From Streptomyces nigrescens (GTDB lineage: Bacteria > Actinomycetota > Actinomycetes > Streptomycetales > Streptomycetaceae): 64,000 nucleotides of DNA. Below are positions 55,861 to 64,000 of this stretch, in pieces. The stretch is taken from assembly GCA_024349765.1 (NCBI GenBank), contig AP026073.1, forward strand, positions 2,046,001 through 2,110,000, given 5' to 3'. A program made the translations under genes and the position numbers. Positions within the stretch are counted from its first letter, which is position 1. Each line of letters opens with the position of its first letter. The notes beneath the pieces are model-generated. The model ran no database searches. It was given only the letters and a program-made list of their open reading frames with translations, and was not told the DNA's origin.

Positions 55861-56651
55861 GGCAGACACCCCTCGTCCGCCTCTCCCGGCCCGGGGGAGC
55901 CCGTTGCCGGATCGAAGCGGTAGCCCGCGCCCCAGACCGTCGTCACCAGCCGGGGCGCCGCCGGATCCGACTCGATCTTCTCGCGCAGCCGCCGCACATG
56001 GACGGTCACCGTCGACAGATCGCCGAACTCCCAGCCCCAGACCCGGTGCAGCAGCTCCTCCCGGGAGAAGACCCGCCCCGGGTGGCGCATCAGGAAGACC
56101 AGCAGATCGAACTCGCGGGCGGTGAGGGCGAGTACGCGTCCGGCACGGTCGGCCCGGCGGCCCTCGGGGTCGGCGGTCAGGTCCCCGGCCCGCAGGACGG
56201 GCGCGGGCGCCGCGGCCGGCGGCGGGGACTCGGCGCGGCGCAGCACCGAGCCGATCCGCAGCACCAGTTCCCGCGGGCTGAACGGCTTGGTCACGTAGTC
56301 GTCCGCGCCCAGCTCCAGCCCGAGGATGCGGTCCGCCTCCTCGCCCCGGGCGGTCAGCATCACCACCGGGACCACGGGCCCGTCGTCGGCGCGGCGCAGC
56401 CGGCGGCACACCTCCAGGCCGTCCAGGCCGGGCAGCATCAGGTCCAGGACGACCAGGTGCGGCCGGAAGGCCGCGGCCCGGTCCAGCGCGGCGAACCCGT
56501 CGGCGGCGTGCTCGGTGGCGTATCCGGCGCGGGAGAGATAGCCGGTGACGACCTCGGCGACGGTCGGATCGTCCTCGACGACCAGGACGCGCCGGGGCGG
56601 CCCGGGTGCGGGGGCGGGCGGGGGAGCGGCGGGCGGCGGTTCGTGGTGCAC
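55857..56651 (-). CDS. OmpR-family response regulator
   Basis: A 264-residue regulator. The receiver domain has VLVVEDDPT (acidic pair), VVLDLMLPGLDG (phosphoacceptor Asp70) and ADDYVTKPFSPRELVLRI (Lys). The DNA-binding winged helix is in LTAREFDLLVFLMRHPGRVFSREELLHRVWGWEFGDLSTVTVHVRRLREKIE. It has a Pro-rich 18-residue N-terminal extension from the GTG at 56651. It is the first gene of the operon with the histidine kinase. Its targets are not evident; the MFS gene downstream is on the other strand. Confidence 0.93.
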   Translation of the reverse strand: MHHEPPPAAPPPAPAPGPPRRVLVVEDDPTVAEVVTGYLSRAGYATEHAADGFAALDRAAAFRPHLVVLDLMLPGLDGLEVCRRLRRADDGPVVPVVMLTARGEEADRILGLELGADDYVTKPFSPRELVLRIGSVLRRAESPPPAAAPAPVLRAGDLTADPEGRRADRAGRVLALTAREFDLLVFLMRHPGRVFSREELLHRVWGWEFGDLSTVTVHVRRLREKIESDPAAPRLVTTVWGAGYRFDPATGSPGPGEADEGCLP

Positions 56652-56837
56652 GGGTCAGCGGGCCCTTCCCGGGAGAGACCTCATGGCCCCAAGCCAACAC
56701 CACCGGGCGCCGCGGCGCGCGGCCCGGCCCGCGTCCGTAAGACTCCGGTAACCGGCGCGAGGGATGACGGCGGGTGGGGTGACGGCGGGGCGGGGCGACC
56801 GGCGGCAGGAGCCGGACGCCGGGGAGGACGCGTGGCC

Positions 56838-57245
56838 TCAGTCCGCCAGTCCCTCCCGCACCCGCCGCGACACCGTGATCGTGTACAGGTCCAGGACGCC
56901 CGGCGGCTCGGCGAGGCCGGGACCGCCGGCCCGGATCCAGGCGGCGATGTCCGCCAGCGCGTCGTCGTCGTTGACCAGGCCCAGCCACACCGGGCGGCCG
57001 CCCGCCGCCCTGCCGGCCGGTGAGGGCTGTACCACCACGACGTTCGCCTGGTCGCAGACGTCCAGGCAGTCCGAGGCGCGCACCGGTGCCGCCCCGTCCA
57101 GGGCCGCCCGCAGCCGGGGTATCTGACCGGTGTGGTCCACGCCCGGGATCTTGGCCGCATCGCCGCAGCAGCAACCGCGGCAGACGGTGACCCGGCAGGA
57201 CGCCGCGGCCGCGGTGGCCGGGCGGCCGGCACGCTTGTTGATCAT
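56838..57245 (-). CDS. (2Fe-2S) ferredoxin-like domain protein
   Basis: A 135-residue protein with a Cys pattern of thioredoxin-like [2Fe-2S] ferredoxins: CRGCCCGDAAKIPG near the start and CLDVCDQANVVVVQP in the middle (Cys22, 25-27, 60 and 64). The last third (PVWLGLVNDDDALADIAAWIRAGG) is the typical end of this group. ATG at 57245 is chosen because a -10-like TAGCAT lies 7 bases before it, suggesting a leaderless mRNA. It is divergent from the P450 at 57365 and could be a redox partner, though such proteins usually are not P450 donors. Confidence 0.75.
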   Translation of the reverse strand: MINKRAGRPATAAAASCRVTVCRGCCCGDAAKIPGVDHTGQIPRLRAALDGAAPVRASDCLDVCDQANVVVVQPSPAGRAAGGRPVWLGLVNDDDALADIAAWIRAGGPGLAEPPGVLDLYTITVSRRVREGLAD

Positions 57246-57252
57246 CCGGCCC

Positions 57253-57258
57253 ATGCTA
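57253..57258 (-). promoter_or_regulatory. -10 box of a possible leaderless promoter
   Basis: TAGCAT on the minus strand ends 7 bases before the ferredoxin-like start codon at 57245. No ribosome binding site is present. Confidence 0.35.
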
Positions 57259-57364
57259 CGCGGCCCCGCCCGGCACCGCCCCGGCCCCCTGCGCCTTCCC
57301 GCCACATTCCGCCCGGGCCCCGGCCGGGGGTAGGAACGCCCGTCGCCGGGATAGACATCCGACC

Positions 57365-58807
57365 ATGCCCATAACCGACTCCCAGCCCGACTCCCCGTCC
57401 GGCTCCCGGCCCGTCCCGGCCCCCATCGACGACATCCCCGGCCCGGCCGGCCTCCCCCTCCTCGGCTCGATGCTCGACCTGCGCCGCGACTCCCTCAGCA
57501 CGTTCGCGAGGGCCCGGCGCGCACACGGCGACGTGGTCCGCCTGGAGGCCGGACCGCCCGGCCTGCGCAGCGTGTTCCACGCCGTCTTCGCGCCCGAGGG
57601 CGTCCAGCAGATCCTCGCCTCCCAGGCCGCCAACTTCCGCAAGGACCACCCGCTGTACGAGGAGGTCCGGCAGGCGTTCGGCAACGGCCTGCTCACCAGC
57701 CAGGACGCCGACTACCTCCGGCAACGGCGGCTGGTGCAGCCGCTGTTCACCAAGCGCCGGGTGGACGGCTACGCCTCGGCCGTGACGGGCGAGGCCGCCA
57801 CCGTCGTCGACCGCTGGCGGACCGCCGAGGACGCCACCGTCGACCTGGTCCCCGAGATGAACCGGCTCGCGCTGCGCACCGTCGCCCGGATCCTCTTCGG
57901 CCTGGACGCCGAGGAGGCGGTGACCGCCATCCACCGCTGCGCCCCGGTCATCAACGCCTACGTCGTGCAGCGCGCCTACGTGCCGGTGAAGATCCCGCGG
58001 CACTGGCCGACCCCGGGCAATCTGCGGGCGCGGGCCGCCATGGACGAACTCGACGCGCTGTGCGACCGGATCATCGCCGGCCGCCGCGCGGCGGGCGGAG
58101 CGGCGGACGGCCCGGACGACGCCGAGGGCGAGGACCTGCTCTCGCTGCTGGCCGCGGCCGGCAACGCCGAGGACGGTTCGCTGGACGCCACCGAGATCCG
58201 CGAACAGGTGCTGATCTTCCTGCTGGCCGGCCACGAGACCACCGCGACCTCGCTGGCCTTCACCCTGCACCTCCTCGCCCGCCACCCCGAGGAACAGGCC
58301 CGGGTCCGGGCGGAGATCGACCGGGTGCTGGCGGACCGGGTGCCCACCGCCGCCGACCTGGACCGGCTGCCGTACCTGACGCAGGCGCTCAAGGAATCCA
58401 TGCGGCTCTACCCGGCGGCACCGGTCGTCAGCCGGCGGGCCGTGGAGGCCACCGAGATCTGCGGGTTCCGCATACCGGCCGGTGCGGACGTGGTGGTCGC
58501 GCCGTGGGTGACGCACCGCGACCCGGCGCTGTGGCCGGACCCGGAACGCTTCGATCCGGGCCGGTTCGCACCCGAGCGGGAGGCGGACCGGCACCGGTAC
58601 GCCTGGTTCCCCTTCGGCGGCGGTCCGCGCGCCTGCATCGGGCAGCACTTCTCCATGCTGGAGTCGGTGCTCGCGCTGGCGACCCTCCTGCGCGGGTACG
58701 AACTGCACGCCGTGGACGAGGAGGTGCCGGTCGCCGCGGGCATCACCCTCCAGCCGACCGGCCCCGCCCGGGTGCGGCTGCGCCCGCGCGACGGGGCGGG
58801 GGAGTAG
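57365..58807 (+). CDS. Cytochrome P450
   Basis: A 480-residue P450, longer than most actinobacterial ones and closer in outline to the CYP102/CYP4-like class. FPFGGGPRACIGQHFSMLESVLAL is the heme loop, LAGHETTATSLAF the I-helix with Thr, and QALKESMRLYPAAP the ExxR. PGPAGLPLLGSMLDLRRD is the Pro-rich N-terminal hinge; no membrane anchor precedes it. ATG at 57365 lacks a clear ribosome binding site. The gene is monocistronic, and a hairpin at 58848 may terminate it. Confidence 0.92.
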   Translation: MPITDSQPDSPSGSRPVPAPIDDIPGPAGLPLLGSMLDLRRDSLSTFARARRAHGDVVRLEAGPPGLRSVFHAVFAPEGVQQILASQAANFRKDHPLYEEVRQAFGNGLLTSQDADYLRQRRLVQPLFTKRRVDGYASAVTGEAATVVDRWRTAEDATVDLVPEMNRLALRTVARILFGLDAEEAVTAIHRCAPVINAYVVQRAYVPVKIPRHWPTPGNLRARAAMDELDALCDRIIAGRRAAGGAADGPDDAEGEDLLSLLAAAGNAEDGSLDATEIREQVLIFLLAGHETTATSLAFTLHLLARHPEEQARVRAEIDRVLADRVPTAADLDRLPYLTQALKESMRLYPAAPVVSRRAVEATEICGFRIPAGADVVVAPWVTHRDPALWPDPERFDPGRFAPEREADRHRYAWFPFGGGPRACIGQHFSMLESVLALATLLRGYELHAVDEEVPVAAGITLQPTGPARVRLRPRDGAGE

Positions 58808-58847
58808 GGCCGGGTTTCCGGGGACGCCGGCGCGACACACCGCTCCC

Positions 58848-58875
58848 GGCAAACGCAACGAAAAATGCGTTTGCC
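58848..58875 (+). terminator. Hairpin followed by TTTT (terminator or leader element)
   Basis: GGCAAACGCA (58848-58857) pairs with TGCGTTTGCC (58866-58875) around an 8-nt A-rich loop and is followed by TTTT. It could end the P450 transcript. The possible leader-peptide start codon (58865-58867) lies at the edge of the right arm, so the hairpin could also affect leader translation. Confidence 0.5.
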
Positions 58876-58948
58876 TTTTCGCGGCGTCCCCCGTACCGTC
58901 TTCCTCGGCCCCATTGCCGCCGATTGGAGAAGGCCGTTGCTCGTCTGA
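58865..58948 (+). CDS. Possible attenuator leader peptide (uORF, 27 aa)
   Basis: ATG at 58865 opens a 27-codon frame that begins MRLPFRGVPRTVF and ends WRRPLLV before TGA at 58946-58948, 168 bases before the ABC-F start. Short peptides with Arg/Leu/Val-rich ends are found in leaders of antibiotic-resistance ABC-F genes, where a drug-stalled ribosome frees the downstream start. No ribosome binding site is clear, so support is positional and by analogy. Confidence 0.4.
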   Translation: MRLPFRGVPRTVFLGPIAADWRRPLLV

Positions 58949-59115
58949 GGTCTTGAGACACCGCGCGCACGCGTACGCCCTGACGTACCGCGTGGCGCCG
59001 TCCGTGACCTCGGCGTGCCCGACCGGCGTACCCCGGCGCACCCGGCCCTTCGGCGTCCCCCCGCGGTGTCTCCCGCGCAGCTTCCGCACACCTTCCGCGC
59101 ACCCAGGAGACCCGT

Positions 59116-60747
59116 ATGTCCCAGACCCCCGCATCCCGCGCCGCCTCCGCCGCGTCCCTCGTCTGCTCCGGCCTCGGCTTCGGCTGGCCCGACGGCAGCC
59201 CCGTCTTCGAGGACTTCCAGCTCACCGTGGGCCCCGGCCGCACCGGCCTGATCGGCCTCAACGGCTGTGGAAAATCAACCCTGTTGAAGCTCCTCGCGGG
59301 CGAGCTGACCCCGTCCGCGGGCAGCGTGCGGACCACCGGCGAGATCGGCTACCTCCCGCAGCACGCCCCCCTCGACACCGCGCTCCGCGTCGACCAGGCA
59401 CTCGGCATCGCCGCGACCCGCGCCGCCCTGCACGCCATCGAGAACGGCGACCCGAGCGAGGAGCACTTCACCGCCATCGGCGACGACTGGGACGTCGAGG
59501 AGCGGGCCCGCGCCACCCTCGACCAGCTCGGACTGACCGGCATCGACCTCGACCGCACCATCGGCGAGATCTCCGGCGGGGAATCCGTCCTGCTCCGGCT
59601 GGCCGCCCTGCTGCTGCGCCGGCCGGACGTCCTGCTGCTCGACGAGCCCACCAACAACCTCGACCGGGCCGCCCGCGAGCGCCTGTATACCGCGGTCAAC
59701 GGCTGGTCCGGCGTGCTCGTCGTGGTCAGCCACGACCGGGAACTCCTCGGCCTGGTCGACCGGATCGCCGACCTCCGCGGCGGCGAGATCCACTGGTACG
59801 GCGGCAACTTCGACGACTACGAACGCGCCCTGGCCGCCGAACAGGAGGCGGCCGAACGGATGGTGCGGGTCGCCGAGGCCGACGTCCAGCGCCAGAAACG
59901 CGAACTGTCCGACGCCCACCTCAAGTTGGCCCGCCGGGTCCGCTACGGCAACAAGATGAGCGCCAACAAGCGCGAACCCAAGATCGTCATGAACGAACGG
60001 AAGAGGGAGGCCCAGGTCTCCGCCGGCAAACACCGCATCCTGCACACCGAACGCCTCAAGGAAGCCAGGGACCGCCTCGACGAGGCCGTCGAAGCGGTCC
60101 GGGACGACGACGAGATCCGCATCGACCTGCCGCACACCGCCGTCCCGCCGGGCCGCGGCGTGCTCACCCTGCGCGACCTGCGCACCCGCTACGGCGCCCG
60201 CGCCGACCTGGACGTGCACGGCCCCGAGCGGATCGCCCTCACCGGCCGCAACGGCTCCGGCAAGACCACCCTCCTGCGCACCCTCGCCGGGGAGATCCCA
60301 CCGGAGTCCGGCACCGCACAGACCCACGTCCCGCACCGCTTCCTCCCCCAGCGACTGGAGGTCCTCGACCACGACCTGACCATCGTCGAGAACGTCGCCC
60401 GCTTCGCCCCGGACGCCACCAACAACCGCATCCGGGCCCGGCTCGCGCGCTTCCTCTTCAAGGGCGCCCGGGCCGACCAGCGGGCCGGCACGCTCTCCGG
60501 CGGTGAACGCTTCCGCGCCTCGCTCGCCGCGCTGATGCTGGCCGAGCCCGCCCCGCAGCTGCTGCTGCTCGACGAGCCGACCAACAACCTCGACATGGCC
60601 TCGGTCCGCCGGCTGGTCACCGCCCTGGAGTCCTACGAGGGCGCGCTGGTGGTCGTCAGCCACGACCTGACGTTCCTCCGGGAACTGGGCATCACCCGCT
60701 GGCTCGCCCTGGAGGACGGTGAACTCACCGATATCGCCCCGCTGTAG
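59116..60747 (+). CDS. ABC-F ATP-binding protein (ribosome protection, antibiotic resistance type)
   Basis: A 543-residue protein with two ABC domains and no membrane segments. Domain 1 has GLNGCGKST, ISGGESVLL and LLLLDEPTNNLD; domain 2 has GRNGSGKTT, LSGGERFRASLA and the same Walker B. The linker (about residues 225-330, KMSANKREPKIVMNERKREAQV) enters the ribosomal exit site in this family and is typical of actinobacterial ARE-type members such as LmrC. It would protect ribosomes from peptidyl-transferase-centre drugs. The structured leader with a small reading frame suggests drug-induced expression. Confidence 0.92.
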   Translation: MSQTPASRAASAASLVCSGLGFGWPDGSPVFEDFQLTVGPGRTGLIGLNGCGKSTLLKLLAGELTPSAGSVRTTGEIGYLPQHAPLDTALRVDQALGIAATRAALHAIENGDPSEEHFTAIGDDWDVEERARATLDQLGLTGIDLDRTIGEISGGESVLLRLAALLLRRPDVLLLDEPTNNLDRAARERLYTAVNGWSGVLVVVSHDRELLGLVDRIADLRGGEIHWYGGNFDDYERALAAEQEAAERMVRVAEADVQRQKRELSDAHLKLARRVRYGNKMSANKREPKIVMNERKREAQVSAGKHRILHTERLKEARDRLDEAVEAVRDDDEIRIDLPHTAVPPGRGVLTLRDLRTRYGARADLDVHGPERIALTGRNGSGKTTLLRTLAGEIPPESGTAQTHVPHRFLPQRLEVLDHDLTIVENVARFAPDATNNRIRARLARFLFKGARADQRAGTLSGGERFRASLAALMLAEPAPQLLLLDEPTNNLDMASVRRLVTALESYEGALVVVSHDLTFLRELGITRWLALEDGELTDIAPL

Positions 60748-60760
60748 GACCGCGGCGCAC

Positions 60761-60797
60761 GGCGGCGGGCCCGCTCGGTAAATGCGTTGCCGCCGCC
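60761..60797 (+). terminator. Weak terminator hairpin after the ABC-F gene
   Basis: GGCGGCGG (60761-60768) can pair with CCGCCGCC (60790-60797), an 8-bp stem with a 21-nt loop, 14 bases after the stop codon. Confidence 0.35.
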
Positions 60798-60857
60798 CTT
60801 CCCGTGGCCCATGATCCTCCTCATGACCTACAGGAAGGGCGGCCACCGCCCCACCCG

Positions 60858-62807
60858 ATGACCACGCGGACGCCGGGCCAGGACCCGGCCTCCGCCCCGT
60901 CGACCGCCTCCGGCCCGTCGAACGGTGCCACTCCGTCGACCGCCCCCGGTCCCGACCGCCCGTCGGAGCTCACCGCGGCGGTCCTCGACGGATCCGTCCT
61001 CTCCCCGGGCACCCCGGCCAGAACCGCCGTCTTCGAGGCGGTCGGCGCCGACCCCGACGGCCCGGTCACCCGCGAACTGCTGGCGCTCGCACGGCATGTG
61101 AGCCCCGCCGTACGCCGTACCGCGCTCACCCTGCTCGGCGAGCTCACGCACGGCCGGACGCCCTGGCCGGCCCCGGTCGAGGCGGCCGGGGCCCGGCTCC
61201 ACGACCCGGACCCGGACGTCCGCCGGGCCGCCGCCAGGCTCCTCGTACGCACCGGCGCCGCCGACCGCGCCCGTACCGCCCTCGGCGAACTCACCGACCC
61301 CGTCACCCGGATCGCCCTGGCCGACGCGCTGCTCGGCACCCCGGGCACCTCCTGCCCGCCCGGCCCGCTCCGCACCGACCCGCTCCCCGAGATCCGGCTG
61401 CTCGGCTGCCTGGAGGAGCTGGCCACCGCACCGCGCGAACAGTGGCCGGAACTGGACGCCCAGACCCTGGCGGAGGTCACCGCGCTCACCGCCCACGACG
61501 CCGACCGCGGCTACTCCATCGGCTCCCGCTGGGGCCGCGCCCTGTACCGCCAGGAACGCGAAGCGGACTGCTACGCCACCGCCCCCCGGCTGCTGGCCGG
61601 CGATGCGGGCGCATACGGGCGACGGGTCGGGGTGCAGCTGGCCCACCGGGCCTTCCAGGAGTGGCGGGCCGCCCCCGACACCCTCGCCCCGCACCTCGTC
61701 CGGCTGCTGCCCACCGCACCGCCCGACCTCCGCACCCTCGTCGTGCACGCCCTGTGCGCCTCCCGCACGGCCACCCGCCGGTCCGCCGACGCCCTGGCCG
61801 CCCTGCTCCCGGACCCCACCACGGCCCCGGCCGCGGACCCCGCCGGCCCGGGCGCCGGCCCCTTCGACGCCGTCGCCTGGGAGGTCACCTACGCCCTCGC
61901 CACGACCGGCGACCCGCGCGCCGCCCCGTACGTCCACGCCCTGCTGACCGCCGGCGCCCGCCCGCCCGGCATGCTCGCCGCGCTCCGCGGCCTGCTCCGT
62001 GCCGGAGCCGCCGACACCGGCCAACTGGCCGCCTACGCACGCACGTTGCTCCGATCCGACACCGGAGACGCCCGCTCCCTCGCCCTCGGCGTCCTCGACG
62101 CCCTCGATCCGGCGGCCGCCGCCCCCTGCGTCCCCGACCTCCTCACGGCGCTGCGCAACGCGTGCGAGACGGCCGAGGCCCGCGGCGCCGCACTGGCCAC
62201 CTGGCCCGAGCTCTCACTCATCGGCACGCTCGGCCGGATCGGCCCGCCCGCGGCCGCCGCGGTGCCGCTGCTCACCACCCTCACCCGCGACTCCCGACGG
62301 CGCCCCGGCCACGGCGCACTGGCCCTGGCCCGGATCACCGGCGACCGGGCGCCCCTGGAGACCTATCTGCGCACCCATCCACCGGAGGGCCGCCGCCCCA
62401 CCGCGGACCACTCCGCCCTCTTCCAATGGCTGCTCGACCACGGCGGCCTCGACCCCGAGCAGTCCGCGCGGCTGCGCGGCGCCGTCCTCGGGCGCGGCGG
62501 TGCCATGCAGGTCCGCGGCTCCCTCGTGCTGTGGCGGAACGAGGGCCCGCCGGTGGCCGCGGAACTCCTCGCCGTACTCCCGGACTACCTCGACGACGAC
62601 CTCTTCGGGCCCGTCGCGATGACCACCCTGGCCGCCATGGGACCGCACGCCCGTCCCGCGCTCCCGCACCTGCGCGCGCTGATCGACCGGCGCACCCGGC
62701 TCCCGCTCCACGCCGGTTCCGAGGACGCCGACCTGCGCGCCGACGAACAGCTCCTGGAAGCCGCCGAGCGCACGGCGGCGGCCCTCACCGGAGGAGACGG
62801 GCGTTAG
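60858..62807 (+). CDS. HEAT-like repeat protein
   Basis: A 649-residue, Ala/Leu/Arg-rich protein. Repeated helical pairs of HEAT type are visible: HVSPAVRRTALTLLGELTHG, LHDPDPDVRRAAARLLVRTGA, DLRTLVVHALCASRTATRRSADALAALL and more to the C-terminus. The first 40 residues are a Pro/Ser/Thr-rich linker. No catalytic motif or signal peptide is seen, so it is probably a cytoplasmic binding scaffold. ATG at 60858 is the first start after the GGAAGGG region, although the spacing is long; an in-frame GTG at 60804 is an alternative. Its 3' end overlaps the Nudix gene by 4 bases. Confidence 0.8.
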   Translation: MTTRTPGQDPASAPSTASGPSNGATPSTAPGPDRPSELTAAVLDGSVLSPGTPARTAVFEAVGADPDGPVTRELLALARHVSPAVRRTALTLLGELTHGRTPWPAPVEAAGARLHDPDPDVRRAAARLLVRTGAADRARTALGELTDPVTRIALADALLGTPGTSCPPGPLRTDPLPEIRLLGCLEELATAPREQWPELDAQTLAEVTALTAHDADRGYSIGSRWGRALYRQEREADCYATAPRLLAGDAGAYGRRVGVQLAHRAFQEWRAAPDTLAPHLVRLLPTAPPDLRTLVVHALCASRTATRRSADALAALLPDPTTAPAADPAGPGAGPFDAVAWEVTYALATTGDPRAAPYVHALLTAGARPPGMLAALRGLLRAGAADTGQLAAYARTLLRSDTGDARSLALGVLDALDPAAAAPCVPDLLTALRNACETAEARGAALATWPELSLIGTLGRIGPPAAAAVPLLTTLTRDSRRRPGHGALALARITGDRAPLETYLRTHPPEGRRPTADHSALFQWLLDHGGLDPEQSARLRGAVLGRGGAMQVRGSLVLWRNEGPPVAAELLAVLPDYLDDDLFGPVAMTTLAAMGPHARPALPHLRALIDRRTRLPLHAGSEDADLRADEQLLEAAERTAAALTGGDGR

Positions 62808-63271
62808 CCCGCCCCCGGGGACGAGGCGGACCGCACGAACAACGCCAGGCTCTCCCCGCACTGCGAATGCAGCGGTGCGGGGAGGGCGTCCGGCGGGCAC
62901 CACCTCAGCGCGTCGAACTTGTGCGGTTCGCCGATCGTCACCTCGTCCGGTGCCACCCGCACCGCGAAGACCACCGCGACCCAGTGCGAGTCCACCGGAT
63001 CGCCGCGCAGCACATTGCGCACACCGAGCCGCTCGATGCCCAGCGGCCGGGTGCCGTACTCCTCGTACACCTCGCGCGCCACCGCGGCCTCGAAGGTCTC
63101 GCCGAACTCCAGCGCCCCGGCGCCGCAGTCCCACGTCCCCGGTTCGTCCCGGGCCCCGGCGCTCCGCCGCGCCAGCAGCACCCGCCCCGCCCCGTCATGG
63201 CACACGAACACGCACGACACCCCCGGCCGCCGCACCGCACCGGTTCCTTCTCCCACGTCGTCCCTCCTCAC
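62804..63271 (-). CDS. Nudix hydrolase
   Basis: A 155-residue Nudix hydrolase. The box is GALEFGETFEAAVAREVYEEYG, with VLLARRSAGARDEPGTWDCGAG in front and PHKFDALRWCPPDALP behind, similar to the ADP-ribose/dNTP-type MutT group. GTG at 63271 follows the HAD gene by 19 bases, so the two minus-strand genes are probably co-transcribed. It may sanitise damaged nucleotides, but the substrate is not known. Confidence 0.9.
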   Translation of the reverse strand: MRRDDVGEGTGAVRRPGVSCVFVCHDGAGRVLLARRSAGARDEPGTWDCGAGALEFGETFEAAVAREVYEEYGTRPLGIERLGVRNVLRGDPVDSHWVAVVFAVRVAPDEVTIGEPHKFDALRWCPPDALPAPLHSQCGESLALFVRSASSPGAG

Positions 63272-63290
63272 GTCCCGTCGGTGCCCGCCC

Positions 63291-63965
63291 TCAGAAGTGC
63301 CGCAGCAGTTCGTGGAACGCCGACAGCCGCAGCACCTTCTTGTCGTCCGGGTCGAGCTCGTCGTGCTCCAGCACCCAGGTGTGCTGGTGCGGGATGAACA
63401 CCGCGTTCAGCCCGGCCGAACGCGCCGGCAGGATGTCCGACTTGGGGGAGTTGCCGATCATCCAGGTCTCGTCCGGCACCAGGTCGTAGGCGCGCTTCAG
63501 CCGCTCGTACGTGGTGACGTCCTTCTCCGGCACGATGTGCACCCCGCGGAAGTGCCGGGTCAGCCCTGAGGCCGTCACCTTCCGCTCCTGCTCCTCGGCG
63601 TCGCCCTTGGTCAGCAGCAGCAACTCGTGCCGCCGCGCCAGCTCCGCCAGCGTCTCGGCCACCCCGGGCATCAGCTCCACCCGGTCCCCGGCGAAGGCGG
63701 CCGCCCACCCGGCGATCCGCGCCGTCTCCTCGGCCGTCGCGGCCCGCCCGCGCAGCCGCGCCACGCACTCGCCCAGGCTGTGCAGGAAGACCTTGCTGCC
63801 GTACCCCAGCGTCGGCGCGTTCGCGGCCTCGATCCCGTCGAGCACCGTCCGCACCGCCGCCCGGTCGAGCCCCGGCCGCACCATCCACTCCAGGAACTCG
63901 TCGATGACCCGCTCGAAGATCACGTTGTTCTCCCACAACGTGTCGTCCGCGTCAAAGATCAGCAT
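63291..63965 (-). CDS. HAD-superfamily hydrolase (phosphatase)
   Basis: A 224-residue HAD phosphatase. Motif I FDADDTLWENN has the nucleophile Asp5 and general acid Asp7, motif II is LLLTKGD, motif III is PEKDVTTYERL (Lys), and motif IV is MIGNSPKSDILPA. The cap is a small four-helix type between residues 15 and 90. It is complete in the window, with ATG at 63965. It would remove phosphate from a small metabolite; the nearby Nudix gene suggests a nucleotide or sugar phosphate, but this is only suggestive. Confidence 0.92.
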   Translation of the reverse strand: MLIFDADDTLWENNVIFERVIDEFLEWMVRPGLDRAAVRTVLDGIEAANAPTLGYGSKVFLHSLGECVARLRGRAATAEETARIAGWAAAFAGDRVELMPGVAETLAELARRHELLLLTKGDAEEQERKVTASGLTRHFRGVHIVPEKDVTTYERLKRAYDLVPDETWMIGNSPKSDILPARSAGLNAVFIPHQHTWVLEHDELDPDDKKVLRLSAFHELLRHF

Positions 63966-64000
63966 CCGGCCAGCCCTTCGCCCCAGTTCACCAACCCCCG

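Larger units (their letters stand above)
58808..59115 (+). other. Structured leader region of the ABC-F gene
   Basis: These 308 bases lack a full gene. They contain a hairpin (58848-58875), a short reading frame (58865-58948), and a long-range inverted repeat GAGACACCGCG (58955-58965)/CGCGGTGTCTC (59062-59072) enclosing about 95 bases of GC-rich sequence. The layout of leader peptide, then alternative stems, then an ABC-F gene is that of ribosome-mediated attenuation. Confidence 0.6.

Overview
The window is high-GC actinobacterial DNA that looks like Streptomyces or a close relative. Genes are dense, with strong G/C bias at third codon positions and frequent GTG starts. TTA codons are very rare. 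A Streptomyces-type SoxR, Tat-exported enzymes and many TetR, P450 and Nudix genes fit this. No rRNA, tRNA, CRISPR array, transposase or integrase was seen.

Left part (1-16615). This holds small catabolic and stress modules: a TetR-controlled oxidoreductase set (imine reductase-like, aldehyde dehydrogenase, Zn alcohol dehydrogenase, acyl-CoA dehydrogenase) with a related 19-bp operator at 914 and 4991, and a 5'-truncated urea transporter remnant. A second TetR and a MaoC hydratase share an identical 14-mer. Then come a DHFR-like protein, a Nudix hydrolase, SoxR, a BKACE-type enzyme, a large secreted penicillin-acylase-family hydrolase, a LysR regulator and an MHS-type transporter.

Centre (16616-37119). 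This is the most interesting region, an apparent biosynthetic gene cluster. A TTA-containing ArsR-like regulator is translationally coupled to purN. purS-purQ-purL run convergently toward it. A 14-gene operon with mostly overlapping start and stop codons encodes a flavin monooxygenase, an arylamine-N-acetyltransferase-like protein, a nucleoside-deoxyribosyltransferase-like protein, PurF, a fatty-acyl-AMP ligase, an acyl carrier protein, a DUF6506 protein, P450, an OleA-like condensing enzyme, a GT2 glycosyltransferase, a second P450, an OleC-like ligase, an OleD-like reductase and PurM. The purine genes supply every step from PRPP to 5-aminoimidazole ribonucleotide (AIR) except PurD, and nothing beyond AIR. 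I infer a pathway that channels AIR (or a free aminoimidazole) into a product joined to an acyl chain made by Ole-like head-to-head condensation and possibly beta-lactone chemistry. I do not recognise the product.

Right part (37104-64000). A Tat-exported NamZ-like muramidase ends tail to tail with purM. A third TetR regulon follows (SDR, acyl-CoA synthetase, TetR; divergent-side acyl-CoA dehydrogenase and phosphotransferase), with matching 20-bp palindromes at 38506 and 44210. Next are a metallo-beta-lactamase-fold enzyme, two DUF202 membrane proteins and a Nudix gene, a repeat and palindrome island at 46737-47185, a DMT transporter, an FAD dehydrogenase, a TTA-containing protein of unknown function, a molybdopterin enzyme with a cytochrome b partner, an ArsR/MFS pair, a two-component system, a ferredoxin-like protein, a P450, an ABC-F protein with a probable attenuator leader, a HEAT-like repeat protein, a Nudix hydrolase and a HAD phosphatase.
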